NCBI GenBank assembly: GCA_977006965.1
Contig: OZ345376.1
Span: forward strand, 124,001-188,000
Length of the DNA stretch: 64,000 bases
DNA from: Phymatolithon calcareum
Lineage: Eukaryota > Rhodophyta > Florideophyceae > Hapalidiales
Reading direction: 5' to 3'
Shown: piece after piece, positions 20,998 through 32,680 of the stretch
Layout: the number at the start of each line of letters is the position of its first letter
Numbering within the stretch: position 1 is the stretch's first letter
The notes under the pieces: generated by a model
Database searches by the model: none
What the model saw: the letters and a program-made list of their open reading frames with translations, nothing else
What the model was told of the DNA's origin: nothing
Program-made: the position numbers and the translations under genes

Positions 20998-21252
20998 TTT
21001 TCTTTCTTTTAATGCTGGATATCCGAGACACATATAGTTTCTCATCATCTAGGAGGCCTCTAAGATGTTCCTGGACGGAATTCACTCTGGGTACTCGTGT
21101 ATCTGCTTCCCGTGAGTGCTGCGGTACACCACTACACGGCGACATCCGTGTGCCCTTCGCGGAACGTAATTCCATGGCTAGTGACAGCACTCGAACCGGC
21201 GACTTCAACATTCCTTCCTGTATCATACTGAAATATGCGCACATGAAGCTCG
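20998..21252 (-). mobile_element. tRNA-derived SINE, longest copy
   Basis: Read on the minus strand from about 21252: ATGTGCGCATATTTCAGTAT, GATACAGGAAGGAATG, then the B box region GTCGCCGGTTCGAGTGCTGT, a body with TTCCGCGAAGGGCACACGGA, CACTCACGGGAAG, the CCTCCTAGATGATGAG block and the tail GGATATCCAGCATTAAAAGA plus AAGAAAA. It supplies the empty site for the MULE insertion at 15025-15866. The tail ends in GAAA repeats. Confidence 0.65.
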
Positions 21253-22077
21253 ACTGCTCGAATCGCGCACTCTCAAATTCGAAACTGCTACGAAGAGCAA
21301 TCAAAACAACCGAACACATGCTAGAGTCTCAGATATAATGCCAGACATAAGAGTAGAGCCGCCCTAGCGAGGGCAGCACCTGAGGAAGCCCTGCCCGTAT
21401 ATTCGCATGACTGCGGGGCTTTAAAAAAATTGCAATAAAAATTGCAATAAAAAAACTCTCAAATTCGCCTGCACATCCTTTCGACCCGGCGGAGTCGGAT
21501 ACTTTCCACTGCTTCCTGACCGCTTCATCTTCGCCGTGCAAGCCAGTACGGCGGGAATTTAGTCCAGATCCGCTCTGTTCTTTCGCGCGCTCGCCTCAAG
21601 ATCGACTGCCCTTCCAAGGTCGCCAACTTTAAGCAGACGCCGATTTTTCCCGCCCTGTCTCGTGCTGACATCGCTTCGCCGTACAACACGGTGTCGACTC
21701 GCTTCGCGCTGAACACTTGCATTGCTCCGTTCAGTACAACATCTGGAGTTGACGGCCCACCCAAGGTCGCCAAGTCGCTGACATCGATCAGAGCTTCGCA
21801 CCTTTCGTTCTTTTCCTTTATCTCACCATTCCATCATCTGGACACCGGTTTCTATCACTCCTCTTTTCCTCTGCGCTCTTTTGGATTTCCCTTTTTCTCT
21901 TTTCCTTTCCTCATTTCAGTCTCTTTCTCTTTTCGGCTCTCCTGCTCTTTCTCCTCCGGTTCTCTCTGACCATTGTAGCGCCGGGTTCTTGTGAGCCTGG
22001 CGCTACAACAAGAATATCTGCACGGCACACATTCAGGCCACGAGTAGATTTCCATCCAACAAAGAAGACCGTGGAGC
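21253..22077. other. No gene; CT-rich tract and short internal repeat
   Basis: 21560-21790 contains two related blocks (TTCCAAGGTCGCCAACTTTA and CACCCAAGGTCGCCAAGTCG). 21800-21960 is a strongly pyrimidine-rich tract (TCTTTTCCTTTCC type). A hairpin is listed at 21973. Confidence 0.45.
21973..22008. repeat. 16-bp inverted repeat with 4-nt loop
   Basis: TTGTAGCGCCGGGTTC, TTGT, GAGCCTGGCGCTACAA. The two mismatches become G-T pairs if the sequence is transcribed. Confidence 0.8.
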
Positions 22078-22640
22078 TTGAAGTGTATTGTGGTTATGTG
22101 CACGATGAGCCTCTCAAGAACCTGGCACAAGATATCTCGGGTATCACTGAGACCCGTGGATGCAGTTGTGATCCCTGCTCTACCTAACCTTCGATGGGGA
22201 TGGCTTGGGTGCATTCCTAGAATAGACGAGCGCCGTCTGCTCAGTCAGGTGCTCTTACAATGCGTCAGACCAGAACCAGAATCTAACCTGGTGACGTACC
22301 TGGCCGCAACCAATGAGATTTTGGAAAGCACAAAAATAGAGCAGCACCAAGAGAAGCAGATCCTGGAAGTAAAGACGAAAGCCGAAAGAGGGAAAACACA
22401 CTATAGCGCACGCCAAGAAAATACAGTACTACCGCCACACTTGAGCTTTAAGCCGAGAAGGCATAAAAGCATCACGGTTGAGTGGTCATTCTGCATATTT
22501 TAGCCGATTACCATCTCGAAGCTCATCGAACTGAGAGGAAATACTGGAAACGAGTCTATCCAAGATGTTCAGACAGGGGTGTCGAAAGATAAGTCGTCAT
22601 CTGAGGAAATTCCCTTCACAGAGAGAGAGGGCACTCTATG
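22078..22640 (+). pseudogene. Unknown gag-like or coiled-coil protein fragment, copy 1
   Basis: The frame 22078-22503 ends with a polar helical stretch (LAATNEILESTKIEQHQEKQ, then KAERGKTHYSARQEN). It aligns with TTAKEICDTTNILQHQKQKL and KAENGKKRHIAPRQN in the minus frame at 62997-63326. Beyond the stop another frame (LIELRGNTGNESIQDVQTGV) matches LIVLTRQTGKDVIQDIKTCL at about 62930-62990. Both copies are broken. The shape suggests a transposon gag/ORF1-type or other repetitive coding sequence; the family is not recognised. Confidence 0.6.
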
Positions 22641-25164
22641 AAGTTCTTGCCATGCTTGAAGCAGTCAATAGCAAGCCGGCAATTTGAATCCCCTTTGAGT
22701 CCTTTCACTCCACGGGAGAGAATGTGATGGAACTCTCCAAGGTACATCCTTGTTGGTATTCAAACTGATTGTTGATGGCATCTCTTGCCGTTGCTGTCAT
22801 TCGTTTTTTTCGTGACAACTCTTGTATTTACAATGTACCGAAATCATGTCCTACATGTCGTAGCTCTGTGAATGGCACATATGCCCACTCGTCGACTTCG
22901 GGCATTGACACCATCCCGATTTAGGGTGGCATGGGCAGCTAGATAAATCGTTATTCTTTGAACTGCTCTACCCTTTGGTACACATTCGCTGCTGCGCAGT
23001 GATGCAGAAGAAAATTTTCTCATGGGTACAGCTGCGCCGTGGGAAGGCTATTGTCATCCGGAAGGATGCACAAAAGGAGAGACGGAAACGCAGTCGAAAA
23101 CGCGTCGTGTACGCCAACCAGTCGTAAGGGCCGATTACAATCGTCGCAACATCATCGAACTCTTGACAGTGGAGAAAAGTAGAGAGTCGGAGCTGTTCAA
23201 ACGTTGCAATATGTGCAATCTGGAAGCTGCATGATGAATTAAATATCATAAATTAGCGCGTATGTCTTCTTTGCCGTTCGACGATTAAGATGAATTGCAC
23301 TTAATTCGCATGGTACCGTGTCGAATATCAACTTGGAGGGGGTGCCAGCTCCAAGAGATTGCGAAATGACCGTGTAGGTTGGCAGAAGACAGAGCCTAAT
23401 AAGCGTGCGAAAGCTCAATGTATGATCACTCTGGAAAGCAAAACGGAAAGCTGCATTTCCATCATGACAATGCAGCTTTCTGATTATCGCGCGCGTATTG
23501 CCTCCCATCAGTGCAACAAGGAGGTGAAGTGCAGTCCGAAGTCTCCGAAAGCAGAATTCTGCGTCGCCCTGAAATTCTAATCTTCTTCTTCCTCCAGCAA
23601 GATGTCCAAGGCCAGTCCCCACCATGACCATGACGAATAATGATTATTCGCAAGTCGCTTTTCTTCGCCGATTTTGTTGACATCGTCGAAAAGACTGCTA
23701 ACAGTTTCCGTGACGGCGGAGTGCACTCCCTTGGTCCTCGGCGTACCTTTTGCACAAGTGCCAGGTATTGTTTCCATACGTGTTCTGCGAATGATAGGCA
23801 GGCCTGGCAACCGATCTTCCAATTAAGACACGCGGATGTGCCTCACAGGTTTCTTAAATTTCTCTTAAATTTTACGCGGTGCATATTTTCCACACGTCCC
23901 CGAAATTTCTGGAATGACACTGTAAATTAGCTTGGAAAGGAAGCACGACGCTCGACCTCGTTCCACCTTGCCGTGATTACGGCTGGAGTGGACTAGCCAA
24001 ACCTCTATAGACCTTACATTCCCCAGTCCAGAGAAGAGCAGAGAAGGAGCATATAGTTCGACGGCGTCCGCACTCTTGACTTCGTTCGTTTCCTCTTTTC
24101 CGTACCTCCGCACCCTTCGTCACAATCCTCTCCCGTCCCCGGGGTTCGGCAATGCCTGCCACGAATGTTGGGATGCAGGCTCTGCCTGCTTCTCACCCGG
24201 TCGGAGAGGCGGACTCGAAGCAGCTACAGCACTCTGAGCCTGATTGTCATGAAAGTGCACACGGCAACATCATTGTGTGGCGGAGAATACAGTGAAGTGT
24301 ACCCAGCTGAAAACCGAGTTCACTCTGCGGTGGTGTTAGCGAATTGTGAATCGGAATGATTTCCTGATGGATTGCCAATGCCTGATAGAAAACTGAATCC
24401 AGCATGATTCTCTTTTTCAGTGCGCAACAAAGGAGAGAGGTGCCGTTTGAGGTATCGAAGCTCAGTACTATTGAAATTGCGAAGATGCAGCCAGGTCTCA
24501 AGAGCAGGGAATGCTCTCTTTGGGGCACCTCCCGTTCACGCCGAAGGCGATTGTATCAGACGGTGGTTATATCGACCTCTGATTGTACAATGCCAAGATC
24601 CCTCTAAACACTCGGCTCCGCATACAAGTTACACTGTTGCTATTACAAACCGCAGAACATTTATTCTATCGCTAGCATCCACTTTCGATCACTTTACACT
24701 TGCCTCATGCAGCTGCAACATGCAGCTGCAAACGCCAGGATGATCCTCCTGGTGTTCACCAGCAAATGCACGTTGCTGGCGCGTGGAATAGCGCCGAAGT
24801 CTTTGCAGGCCACAACGTCGCGTTGATGATCGACATCTCGAGAGTATGATATGATAATCGGTGCCACATCGCCATCTGCTGCCAGGAAACAGCGCGACGG
24901 ATCCGCCGTGACAATGCAAGCTTGCTACGTAAGGCGTGCGAGCTTGGGTGCCACCGTCTACAGACCCATTGGACATCCGCCTGCATGGGGCGTGATCTGT
25001 CTGGGGGACAGCGGTACGTACAGTAACGATCGGACAGCGTGGCAGACGTGTATGGGACACGCTGTAGACGGCTCTACATTCAGAAGCCACTTCGTCCAAT
25101 ACACGTATGCCACGCTGTCCGACTGTTCCGCATTGCTGTATTTCCGATAGAGATAGGCGCGCGT
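22641..25164. other. No recognisable gene
   Basis: Short frames on all strands. There is a direct repeat CATGCAGCTGCAA.CATGCAGCTGCA at 24708-24732. No family motif. Confidence 0.4.
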
Positions 25165-25194
25165 CATCATCATAATACTAGCATTATGATGATG
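25165..25194. repeat. Perfect 12-bp inverted repeat, 6-nt loop
   Basis: CATCATCATAAT, ACTAGC, ATTATGATGATG. A second, imperfect fold-back (CATCTCAAACGTG..CACGTTTGAGAGATG) lies at 25391-25420. Confidence 0.85.
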
Positions 25195-26485
25195 CCGATT
25201 TCAGTCTAATGAAGCTTGAGCACATACTGTAAAGTAAAAGAGAGATGGGAATCGACACAAGACAATTACATCATCTGACGCTTTAGTATCGTGCACAATG
25301 TCTAAACACTTTTTAAAGTGCGAAGGGGGATGTTTGAAAAGCATCCACCTTCGCTCACTGTACAGTACTGGCACGCTTTGCAGCCAGCGACATCTCAAAC
25401 GTGTCGCACGTTTGAGAGATGGATGGCAATGAGATTGTTTCACAGTCCGCAACTCGCACGTCTCGCGTCGTGTCGATTGCGGGTTGAACCAACAATAATA
25501 CCCTAGCCGTACTGTATGGCCCGTCCCGGCAGCCCCTACGTGCCCTCGCGCAGCAGCGGCCTTGATCATCTCGTAACGCTGTGAAGTGCGCCGTCTCGAG
25601 CACGTGCATTTCGTCGCGCTCTTCGCTCTCTTCCCGCTTACTTCTTTATACTGTACGACCTAGAATGATAAACTAACCTAACTTATTGGCGTTGCAATAT
25701 AACGTTGCAACACCAGGAGAATGCGGGAAATGCGGTATTTCTAATTTTTGATGAAGTAATTTGATAAATAAAAAAATATTGTTCTGTTTTGCTCCTTTTT
25801 CTTCATTAATAATGTATTAGCGCAGTTTATATAGAGTATGTCATCAAACCATCGCTCCCAAAACGCTTCAGATCAACAGCCAACTTTCGTTTAATGCATC
25901 TTCGAAATCAGAATATTCTCAGATGCACGAATACGTATTCGAAGCCCCGGTGAAGAATACGCATTGATTTAACGAAATTATAGGTTTGCAAAAAAACTCG
26001 ATTTCAGAGAATTTCTCTGACAATTGTCACGATAAATGACTCAATTATGATCAATGTTTTGATACTGACGCACGGCGTGCAAAAACCAAGTGCTCATTCG
26101 CAACAGCATCTGCCTGTTTCTATGAAACAGCCCAGAATTATGTATTTGTTTTATAAAAACGACAGGGTGCAGTACAGAAAGGGTAATACACGTGTTTTAT
26201 GAGACTGACTCCTCTAAATTATTTCTGGATTTTCGCTCACTTTGATGGATACACTGGAGGAGTAACATTTTCATAAATCAGGTTTTTTTTCTCAATAAAA
26301 TAAGGTTTTTCCCCGTTTTGCCGAAATTTGGTACAAAGCAAATTGAATTTTGAATTATTTCTGATATTAGAAAAGAATTGCACTGCTCTTGATCCCGGTG
26401 CCACCCCCATTGGATAGAAGTTGTGAAAACCTGTTTGAAAAGAGGGTTTTCTTACTCAGGAAACGCCGTTTAACGTACTAAACTG

Positions 26486-28027
26486 TTAACATGTGCACAG
26501 TTTGTGCGTGATATGAGCCACCGACTTCGAGTTCAGAAGCTCTTCAAAATCTGAACTAATGCGTTTATGATGCAGTAAATTCCGAACAACAAACAGTAAT
26601 CTGCTTTCTTCAATAGTAATGCCGCAACATACACTACGACAACTGATCAACCTCACATTTCTCTTCTCCTCCAACTCGATCCAATCTTTCTGTCCATCTT
26701 GATCAACTTTAGCATCTGAAAATGTGCCTCCAGTACTACTGGTGTGCCAACTGTGACTCTTGCAATTACCGAAGCTCTTCAGCGCCGTCCTCTGACATTG
26801 TAAATTTTTCCCTGTAGCAAGAAGTATATGTATCCGTGACTCTTCCTTTCCCATTTTCAAGTATTCTCAATCATTACAGAAACATCTTTCTCTTCGTCCA
26901 GTGTCACATCTGTACCAAATGCGGCGAGCTCCATTTTGGAAGGAGGTGATTGTGTCACACTGTACTGATCGAGGCAAGGCCGCGCAGTGCGATCGCCAGC
27001 ACATCGATTGCCTTCAGCGATAGCTGTGAGACCGCAAGTACAGAGGCGCCGTCCTGACACATGAAAATCTCCATTAACATCTCATTCGCGACGTCATGGA
27101 AAGAGACTTCTTCGGTCAATGAGACATGCTCGTCATCATTCCCCAGAGCCAAATCTACACGAGGATCTATCTCATTACTGTCCGATATTGTGCGTTTCTT
27201 GTAAGAAATAGTGGCTTGTAAATACGGGAAGTCCCTTTCAGATTGCACATATGATCGATGTTTTTCCTACTCACATCTGGTATTCCGGTCATATAGGCGG
27301 CTGTTATGTTCCAAATACCATCCTTCGGGCTATGCGTGTCAGCTTCTATCTGTGCCAGAGCTGATATTTCTCTACCCAGATCAATCATGAACCCACATCG
27401 AGCAGCAAGTTTTACATTCTCGAATTGCGATATTTGTCCAAGATGAAGACCATTTTTAATACGATATGCCCATATAGCTGTTCTCCCCTGATTTATCTTT
27501 CCAACCACAACGTATGAATTTACTTCACGACATAATTTCGCAGTGAATGGTCCTAGCCCAACTCTCCGCTGTTTCCCTTCTTTCACTTCCTCGGCCACGA
27601 AAGCCCTTCCAACAAGGAATCTATTGAGTTACCGTTGCTTTCTGATGACCTTCCCACAAATTTATGCATCGCATCATCAACTGTGCAGACGATACCGGAC
27701 TTTGTCTCGAGCCGCGACAGCCATTCTGGCTGGTAAGGCAGTTTTGGAGATTGCACACAGTCCATGACCCGTGATGAGCTCGGTGGACTTGTCGATGACT
27801 CCCCTGCTCGCGCCGCCGCAGACACCTGAACTGCACTTTCGTCATTTCCAAACAGATTCTCCTTCGAAAATATGATTCCGGACCGCAGGGCCCGCTTGAT
27901 GAGAAAGGTCCGCATTCCACCGATTGAGGCTTGCAAGATTTACTTTCGAATTATGTTTTGCAGAATCCAGAATCATGGCATAACGTTGCGAATTTTCGAG
28001 CACTTCGACGTGTGGCATTATCTTCAT
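26486..28027 (-). pseudogene. Decayed protein-coding gene, family unknown
   Basis: Successive minus frames at 27936-27583, 27598-27167, 27248-26955, 27060-26857 and 26860-26486 abut or overlap by a few bases. Each has protein-like composition: SPPSSSRVMDCVQSPKLPYQ and WLSRLETKSGIVCTVDD in the first, GPFTAKLCREVNSYVVVGKI in the second, and DDEHVSLTEEVSFHD in the third. This is what a single gene with several frameshifts (or unrecognised short introns) would look like. I recognise no domain. It lies just outside the left inverted repeat of the Harbinger element. Confidence 0.45.
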
Positions 28028-28309
28028 ATAACTGAACGAGTATACGGTCCTTGCGTCACTTTCGTGGCTGTAGTGCTTAGAATATTCGGCGACGATGTGG
28101 AATCCAGCTCGGATACTAGGTACCTGATTCGTAGTTTGATAAACTAGATCAGTCTTCAGTGATTGAGGGGGCGATAGGGGGTGCGGGAAATATCGATATT
28201 TCGATATTTCGTCTTAGTTTAAATTAGGGCTTGGGCAGCAAGATTTAGAACGGTTCGGAAGTTAATTGAAACCCCAACTTAAGCAATATGATGAAGACAG
28301 ATTTAATTG

Positions 28310-29099
28310 CAAGAAACACCAAACAGGGGCTCTACTCGCTCTATAGCAAGCTGTGGTAGATTCGCAACCGCATGGAAGCAACAAGCATGCAAAGATAGGT
28401 TATGCCGAAACCGCTGGCTAATGATGGAAAACTGCTTGAAGTGCCGATTAACAGTTTCGTGCCGCGCACAGGCAAGGGCATGAAACTGCCCACAGATATC
28501 AAAAGTTGAAGCAATTTTTTCGCAAGTGCCATCTCTATAGCCACCATCAGCGACAACTTTCTCGCCTGGAAGTAGCGCGCCCTCATCGCTATTTTGTATA
28601 TCTTGGCGTCACTGTAAGTTCCGCACTCGAACGGTCCGTGCACCCAGACTACATCCCCAGTAGAAATACACACACCAACCTCGTAGCGCACACCGGGGCC
28701 GTGAAATTTGTGCGAGTACCATTTTGAGTTAAATGGCTTCGGCTCATATATTCTGCAGTCAGTACCGTCAACAGCGACTTTGCAACAGGAGTTGTTTCTT
28801 CCACACAATCGGTTTTCCCAGCAAATATGCATTACAAGAAGAGACAAGCAATATTAGTAAGAAGAATAACTGATTTGATTAGAATAATAACGTACTACCT
28901 TGAGGTTGGAAATCAAATTCACAAAGATCCAGCACCATTTCCGAAATGTTTTTTCATCGGCCGCGGAGATGATCCGATTATTGTGTTCGCTTGCATATGT
29001 TTTTAAAAACATAAGGGCCCAGAGCAAATGGCAAGGCCTTGATTTCGGAGGTATAGAAAGACCGATGAGGTTCCAAGCCGAGGCGCAAACGAGAAACAC
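28310..29099 (-). pseudogene. Harbinger/HARBI1-like DDE transposase, one frameshift
   Basis: Part 1 (29099-28854) has LLWALMFLKTYASEHNNRII and DEKTFRKWCWIFVNLI, the conserved pre-catalytic helix region. Part 2 (28847 down) has ICWENR, VAVDGTDC (first Asp), FNSKWYSHKFHGPGVRYEVG and WVHGPFECGTYSDAKI. A 1-nt deletion near 28567 shifts the frame. In the next frame PGEKVVADGGYRDGTCEK (second Asp) and CARHETVNRHFKQF (catalytic Glu) follow, ending near 28310. All three catalytic residues survive, in two frames. Between parts 1 and 2 about 72 bases start with GTAGTACG but lack an AG at the matching end. This is either an intron with a lost acceptor or an insertion. Confidence 0.85.
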
Positions 29100-30205
29100 C
29101 GACTAGAGCACGGAAACGGCGGTACTCAGTATAAAAGCTGAGTCCTGGTGTGCTCCGGAGAATAGAGCGGGCATAGGAGGAGAAAAAAGACGGCGACAAT
29201 CTTAGAAAAGCACGACCCATTGTTTGGCGACTCGAATAGTCTCTAGAAGTGTGGCCGGAAGTGCACATATAGAGATCTAGCTGCAACGAAGATCTTATAG
29301 ATCTTCGTTGCAGCTATATCTGGTGTAAAGCGCTTCCCCATTGCTTCCTTACACTTTATCATGGTCCACCGCTGTCAGGATTTCTCACAATTCCCCCAGC
29401 GAGATGTCATAGCGAGTATGGGGCCAATTTCGGACACGTACGTACGTGCGGCTATTTCAAAAATCATAGCCACGTACTGGGCTCCTAGATATACACCACA
29501 ATCATACTGTTTCAGGAGGAGCCGTTTCCGGAACCACAACGGTTGTTCTTTCGTGCTGGTCCCATACCGACGTGAAGAAAGTTTCGTTCATCATCGAAAG
29601 TGTACATTTTAGGAGGCGAAAGTAAGGCCTTACAGGGCTGAGTCACTGGTAAAATTTCTTATTAACAAAGCCTGTACCAAGGCCTTACTGCTCGCATCGA
29701 AAAAAATCGAAAAGCTCCCGATTTGTATGAGCTATAGGGTGGCGAAGGAACGGAACTTTCGCCACAAAGCCACAATTTCGCATTTACGAAATCAACTTTT
29801 CCTTACAGTTTTCTAATTTTTTAGAAATTTTATTTGATAGTCCATAAGAACAGGGATCCTAGTACCAACTTTCGCAAAAAAGTAGAAGAAATCAGTTATT
29901 ATTACCTTACTTTCGGCTCTTAAAATCTAGCTGTCTGTATAATCGTGTTCTTTCTATTGCAAAACTTTTTCAAAAGTTTTGCAAAAGTTTTGAAAAAGTT
30001 TCGCATTTCTGAAAGAAGTTACGGAACTTAGCACACGTAACTATGTTGGACTCGGTGGAATACCCTTTTTCAAAAATTTAACCAGATTGTTGGGTAAGGA
30101 ATTTTTCCATTTTTAGAATCAGGCTAGCCTTCTACGGTATTTATGTAATTTGTACAATAAGGGAATATTCCCGCGAAAATCGAGTACAGGGCTACCACCT
30201 CGAAA

Positions 30206-30212
30206 ACTATAA
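30206..30212 (+). promoter_or_regulatory. TATA box of the plus-strand Harbinger gene
   Basis: CTATAAAG lies about 110 bases upstream of the ATG at 30320, followed by a GC-richer leader. Confidence 0.45.
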
Positions 30213-30319
30213 AGAGCCCTCTCGAGCACACTCGCGGAGTACGAGGACAACGACAGTACTAGAATCAGCAGCCCCCTCCAAGCGTTGTATCCTTCCCCAT
30301 CTTCGTTTCAGAGGTCACA

Positions 30320-31224
30320 ATGGGTCCAAAAAAACTCACCCAAAAATCCGAAGCTGTCCAGCTTCTTCGCTTAAAGCTAAAATTGGGCGAGGTCACGAGT
30401 GATATGGATCCGAAGTCTGTTTGGGAGTCTATTCCTGTCTTTAAGGAGCACAAATTGACCAACTTTCTCGGACGTGCTACAACAATATTAAGAAAGAATA
30501 TCTTGAAGGTTTTTTTTTCTATTTTTCATGTTCAGGTTTCTCTCCTTTTCTAATTGTGTTTTCTATTTTCTATGCAGAAAATATGGCCGAAAGCGATGGC
30601 GAAGCCCTTCCAAGACGCCTCACTTTTGCGGACCGTGGATCCGCATCAAAGAAACGACGCAATACTGGGCACAGTGTAGCCGTTGACGGGGAGCCATCCG
30701 ATGACGATGACGACGATGTGGGACCGGGTGCTGAGATCACGACAGGAGAGCGGTTTTTTAAGCCTCTTTATCTTCTCTCCAACTGGAAGGAGCCCGGCAC
30801 AATGACTCGGAGGATTACTGCCGCTGTCGTGCTCCCTTCCGGAGTGCAGTCTGGCGATTTTTCTATCTGTGTTTCTCCCAACAGTTTAAGTTTGGACATT
30901 ACAGTGCTCTGGCCTTCTCCGCTCGTTGATCTGTCTATGATGCACAAGATGTGGCTGGCATGTGACTCTGCGGGCGATTTTCAAGTTTTCCACCCCAAAT
31001 ACACAGGGTTCGAGGATGCACTGAAGAAAGTTCGAGACCAAAGTTCCGACAACGTTCAATCTACGGCGCGTATTCCACTCCCATTTGTCGTCCAGACGCA
31101 CATTGATTGTAAGTATAATTTGGCATGGCGAGAATGCTCGGCAAAGATGGTATATGTTGAGATGAAGGCCTTCGTCGAACATTATTCAGTTTTCAACGAT
31201 GTGGATGAGTTCGAGGTTCTGTAG
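30320..31224 (+). CDS. Harbinger accessory protein, two exons (frame conflict at the junction)
   Basis: Exon 1 is 30320-30508 (63 codons, MGPKKLTQKSEA...). It contains VWESIPVFKEHKLTNF, a pattern common in small DNA-binding accessory proteins (aromatic, then F...Y.L.NF). The intron is 30509-30577 (69 nt): donor AAG|GTTTTT, CTAAT branch-like site, pyrimidine tract and TATGCAG| acceptor. Exon 2 holds a long frame, 30583-31224 from MAESDGEALPRR, with an acidic run (SDDDDDDVG) followed by a 140-residue globular-looking region (FFKPLYLLSNWKEPGTMTRR...). The two frames do not join: splicing as drawn is off by one base. Either exon 1 carries a 1-nt indel, or exon 2 is translated from its own ATG. 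The Myb-like assignment rests on position and general shape only. Confidence 0.55.
30509..30577 (+). other. Spliceosomal intron, 69 nt
   Basis: GTTTTTTTTTCT...CTAATTGTGTTTTCTATTTTCTATGCAG: standard GT and AG ends, T-rich throughout, with a branch-like CTAAT about 33 bases before the acceptor. Confidence 0.75.
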
Positions 31225-31547
31225 AGACAAGATAAAGTACCAAATTTGGACCACAGTTAAAATTGTTTTTGTTCAACAATTTTTCGCCAATTTTCGATAT
31301 TTCCCGTACTCCCCAGAAGTTCTCAGATTCTGATTCGTGCGCTACCTTTCTCTCTCATCCACTGATTTCATCCTCGTCCAAGGACACTCACCCTTCTCAA
31401 TCATTGACCTCTACGCCAACAGAGGAATTTTGTGTCCCAGATAAAATGCAATAGAAAATAACTTTGCAGTAATGCTCGAAAAGAAGTTCGCGGGAAGTGA
31501 ACAGCAACATTTTACAAAAATTGATGAAAGAAGGCATTAAATTTATT

Positions 31548-32480
31548 TCACTTTTTCTCTATTTTAATATTCCGGAACAAGGCCACAGTATTCCTCAGGG
31601 CGTTTTTCAGTAATGTCTTGCAAGTAATCGAACACTTGCTCCTTTTCCACGCTCCATCTGTATCTAGTGCAAGACCACAACGTATCATAGCCTTGCGTAC
31701 AATTGGAATACCGTATTCATCCTCCGTGCTGTTCACATTTTCCAGGCATCGCATAGCAAGTTTCATATAATAAATCTTGCCAGGGTTGTTTCGTTTGCCT
31801 GAAGAATCAGGACTCGATGCCCAATCACCTGCTTCCATACGTTGCAATTTCTCTACCTCCCATTCCTCTCGCCAAACAGCCTTAATTTATTGAATAACAA
31901 AAGAATCCATAGGCTGAGACATATGCGTGCTGTTTGGTGTAAGATACTGAATCTTTGTGAGGATAGAGTTCACTGATTCCAGCTCTTGGGGCGTTTCATT
32001 GTGACCAGAGCAGTTGTCCACGAACAAGTATCTCTTCCGGCCAATAGGGTCACTTGAAATGGCTCGTGGTTCATTCAACCACTGATTGAACACATTTTTG
32101 TCCATACAACCTCTCGACCGGTTCTGTATGAAACACCAGATACATTGTCAGGAACTCCCAGTATTGGAAAATTTCGGTTCCTGTTGCGAAAAATCATACA
32201 TATTGTTTCAATTCTGGTGTTCACTCCTCCACTGTTACGCAAAACCATACTCATACCTTCCCCACCTGAGACAGCTTCCGTATAGTTTTTTGCATCCCTA
32301 CACCCCTGGAGAGTGATGGTCATCCATGTTAAAAATAAAGTGCGTCTCATCCATGTTCCCCACCCAGTTCTCGTCCAGCGCACCATCTGAGAAGTCGCGC
32401 TCGAATTGGCCCAGATGGTGGGAAATCAATGCAAAGAGCCGGACTGCTTCCGTATGACGATGTTGCATCTATTCATGAAC
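31548..32480 (-). pseudogene. Pogo/Tigger-like DDE transposase, copy 1, broken
   Basis: Minus frames align in order with the pogo/Tigger DDE_1 core. ISHHLGQFERDF and MDETHFIFNMDDHHSPGV (first Asp region) lie near 32440-32300. NYTEAVSGGEGM follows. Then MDKNVFNQWLNEPRA and LFVDNCSGHNETPQ (second Asp) lie at 32105-31990, and TPNSTHMSQPMDSFVIQ near 31900. An in-frame TAA at 31887 replaces the usual Lys after FVIQ. The frame then continues (VWREEWEVEKLQ...KIYYMKLAMRCLENVN, RKAMIRCGLALD) to 31548. A frameshift lies near 32090 and further breaks near 32300. N-terminal remnants (FVSTDLDEHTHHSFSTHVTK) reach to about 32680. Not functional. Confidence 0.85.
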
Positions 32481-32680
32481 GATTAGATCAAGTTTTTTGT
32501 CACATGTGTACTAAATGAGTGATGAGTATGCTCGTCTAGGTCGGTTGATACGAATGGAGATTTGGGATCGGAGTGTGCACGGAGCGCAATTTGCTTCCAA
32601 AGCTGTCTGCTTAACTGGACACAAGCAGTGCTCAGTCTTTCAATTCTTCCAATAGGACAAAGTGTAAATAGTCCACCCAT

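Larger units (their letters stand above)
28176..31314. mobile_element. PIF/Harbinger-type DNA transposon (about 3.1 kb)
   Basis: The left end (28176 onward, GGGGGTGCGGGAAATATCGA) and the reverse complement of the right end (31314 backward, GGGGAGTACGGGAAATATCG) form terminal inverted repeats of roughly 20 bp. Inside are a DDE nuclease gene on the minus strand (28341-29099) and a divergent gene on the plus strand (30320-31224). Two divergent genes, a DDE transposase and a small DNA-binding partner, is the usual Harbinger arrangement. I could not find a clear 3-bp target duplication at these ends. Confidence 0.75.

Noticed and set aside
25391-25420. Operator-like inverted repeat CATCTCAAACGTG
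   Set aside because: No adjacent gene to regulate; better seen as one more fold-back of the general kind.
26090-26130. Possible CRISPR-like or regulatory hairpin (CTGTTTCTATGAAACAG)
   Set aside because: A single small fold-back. There is no array of spaced direct repeats anywhere in the window.
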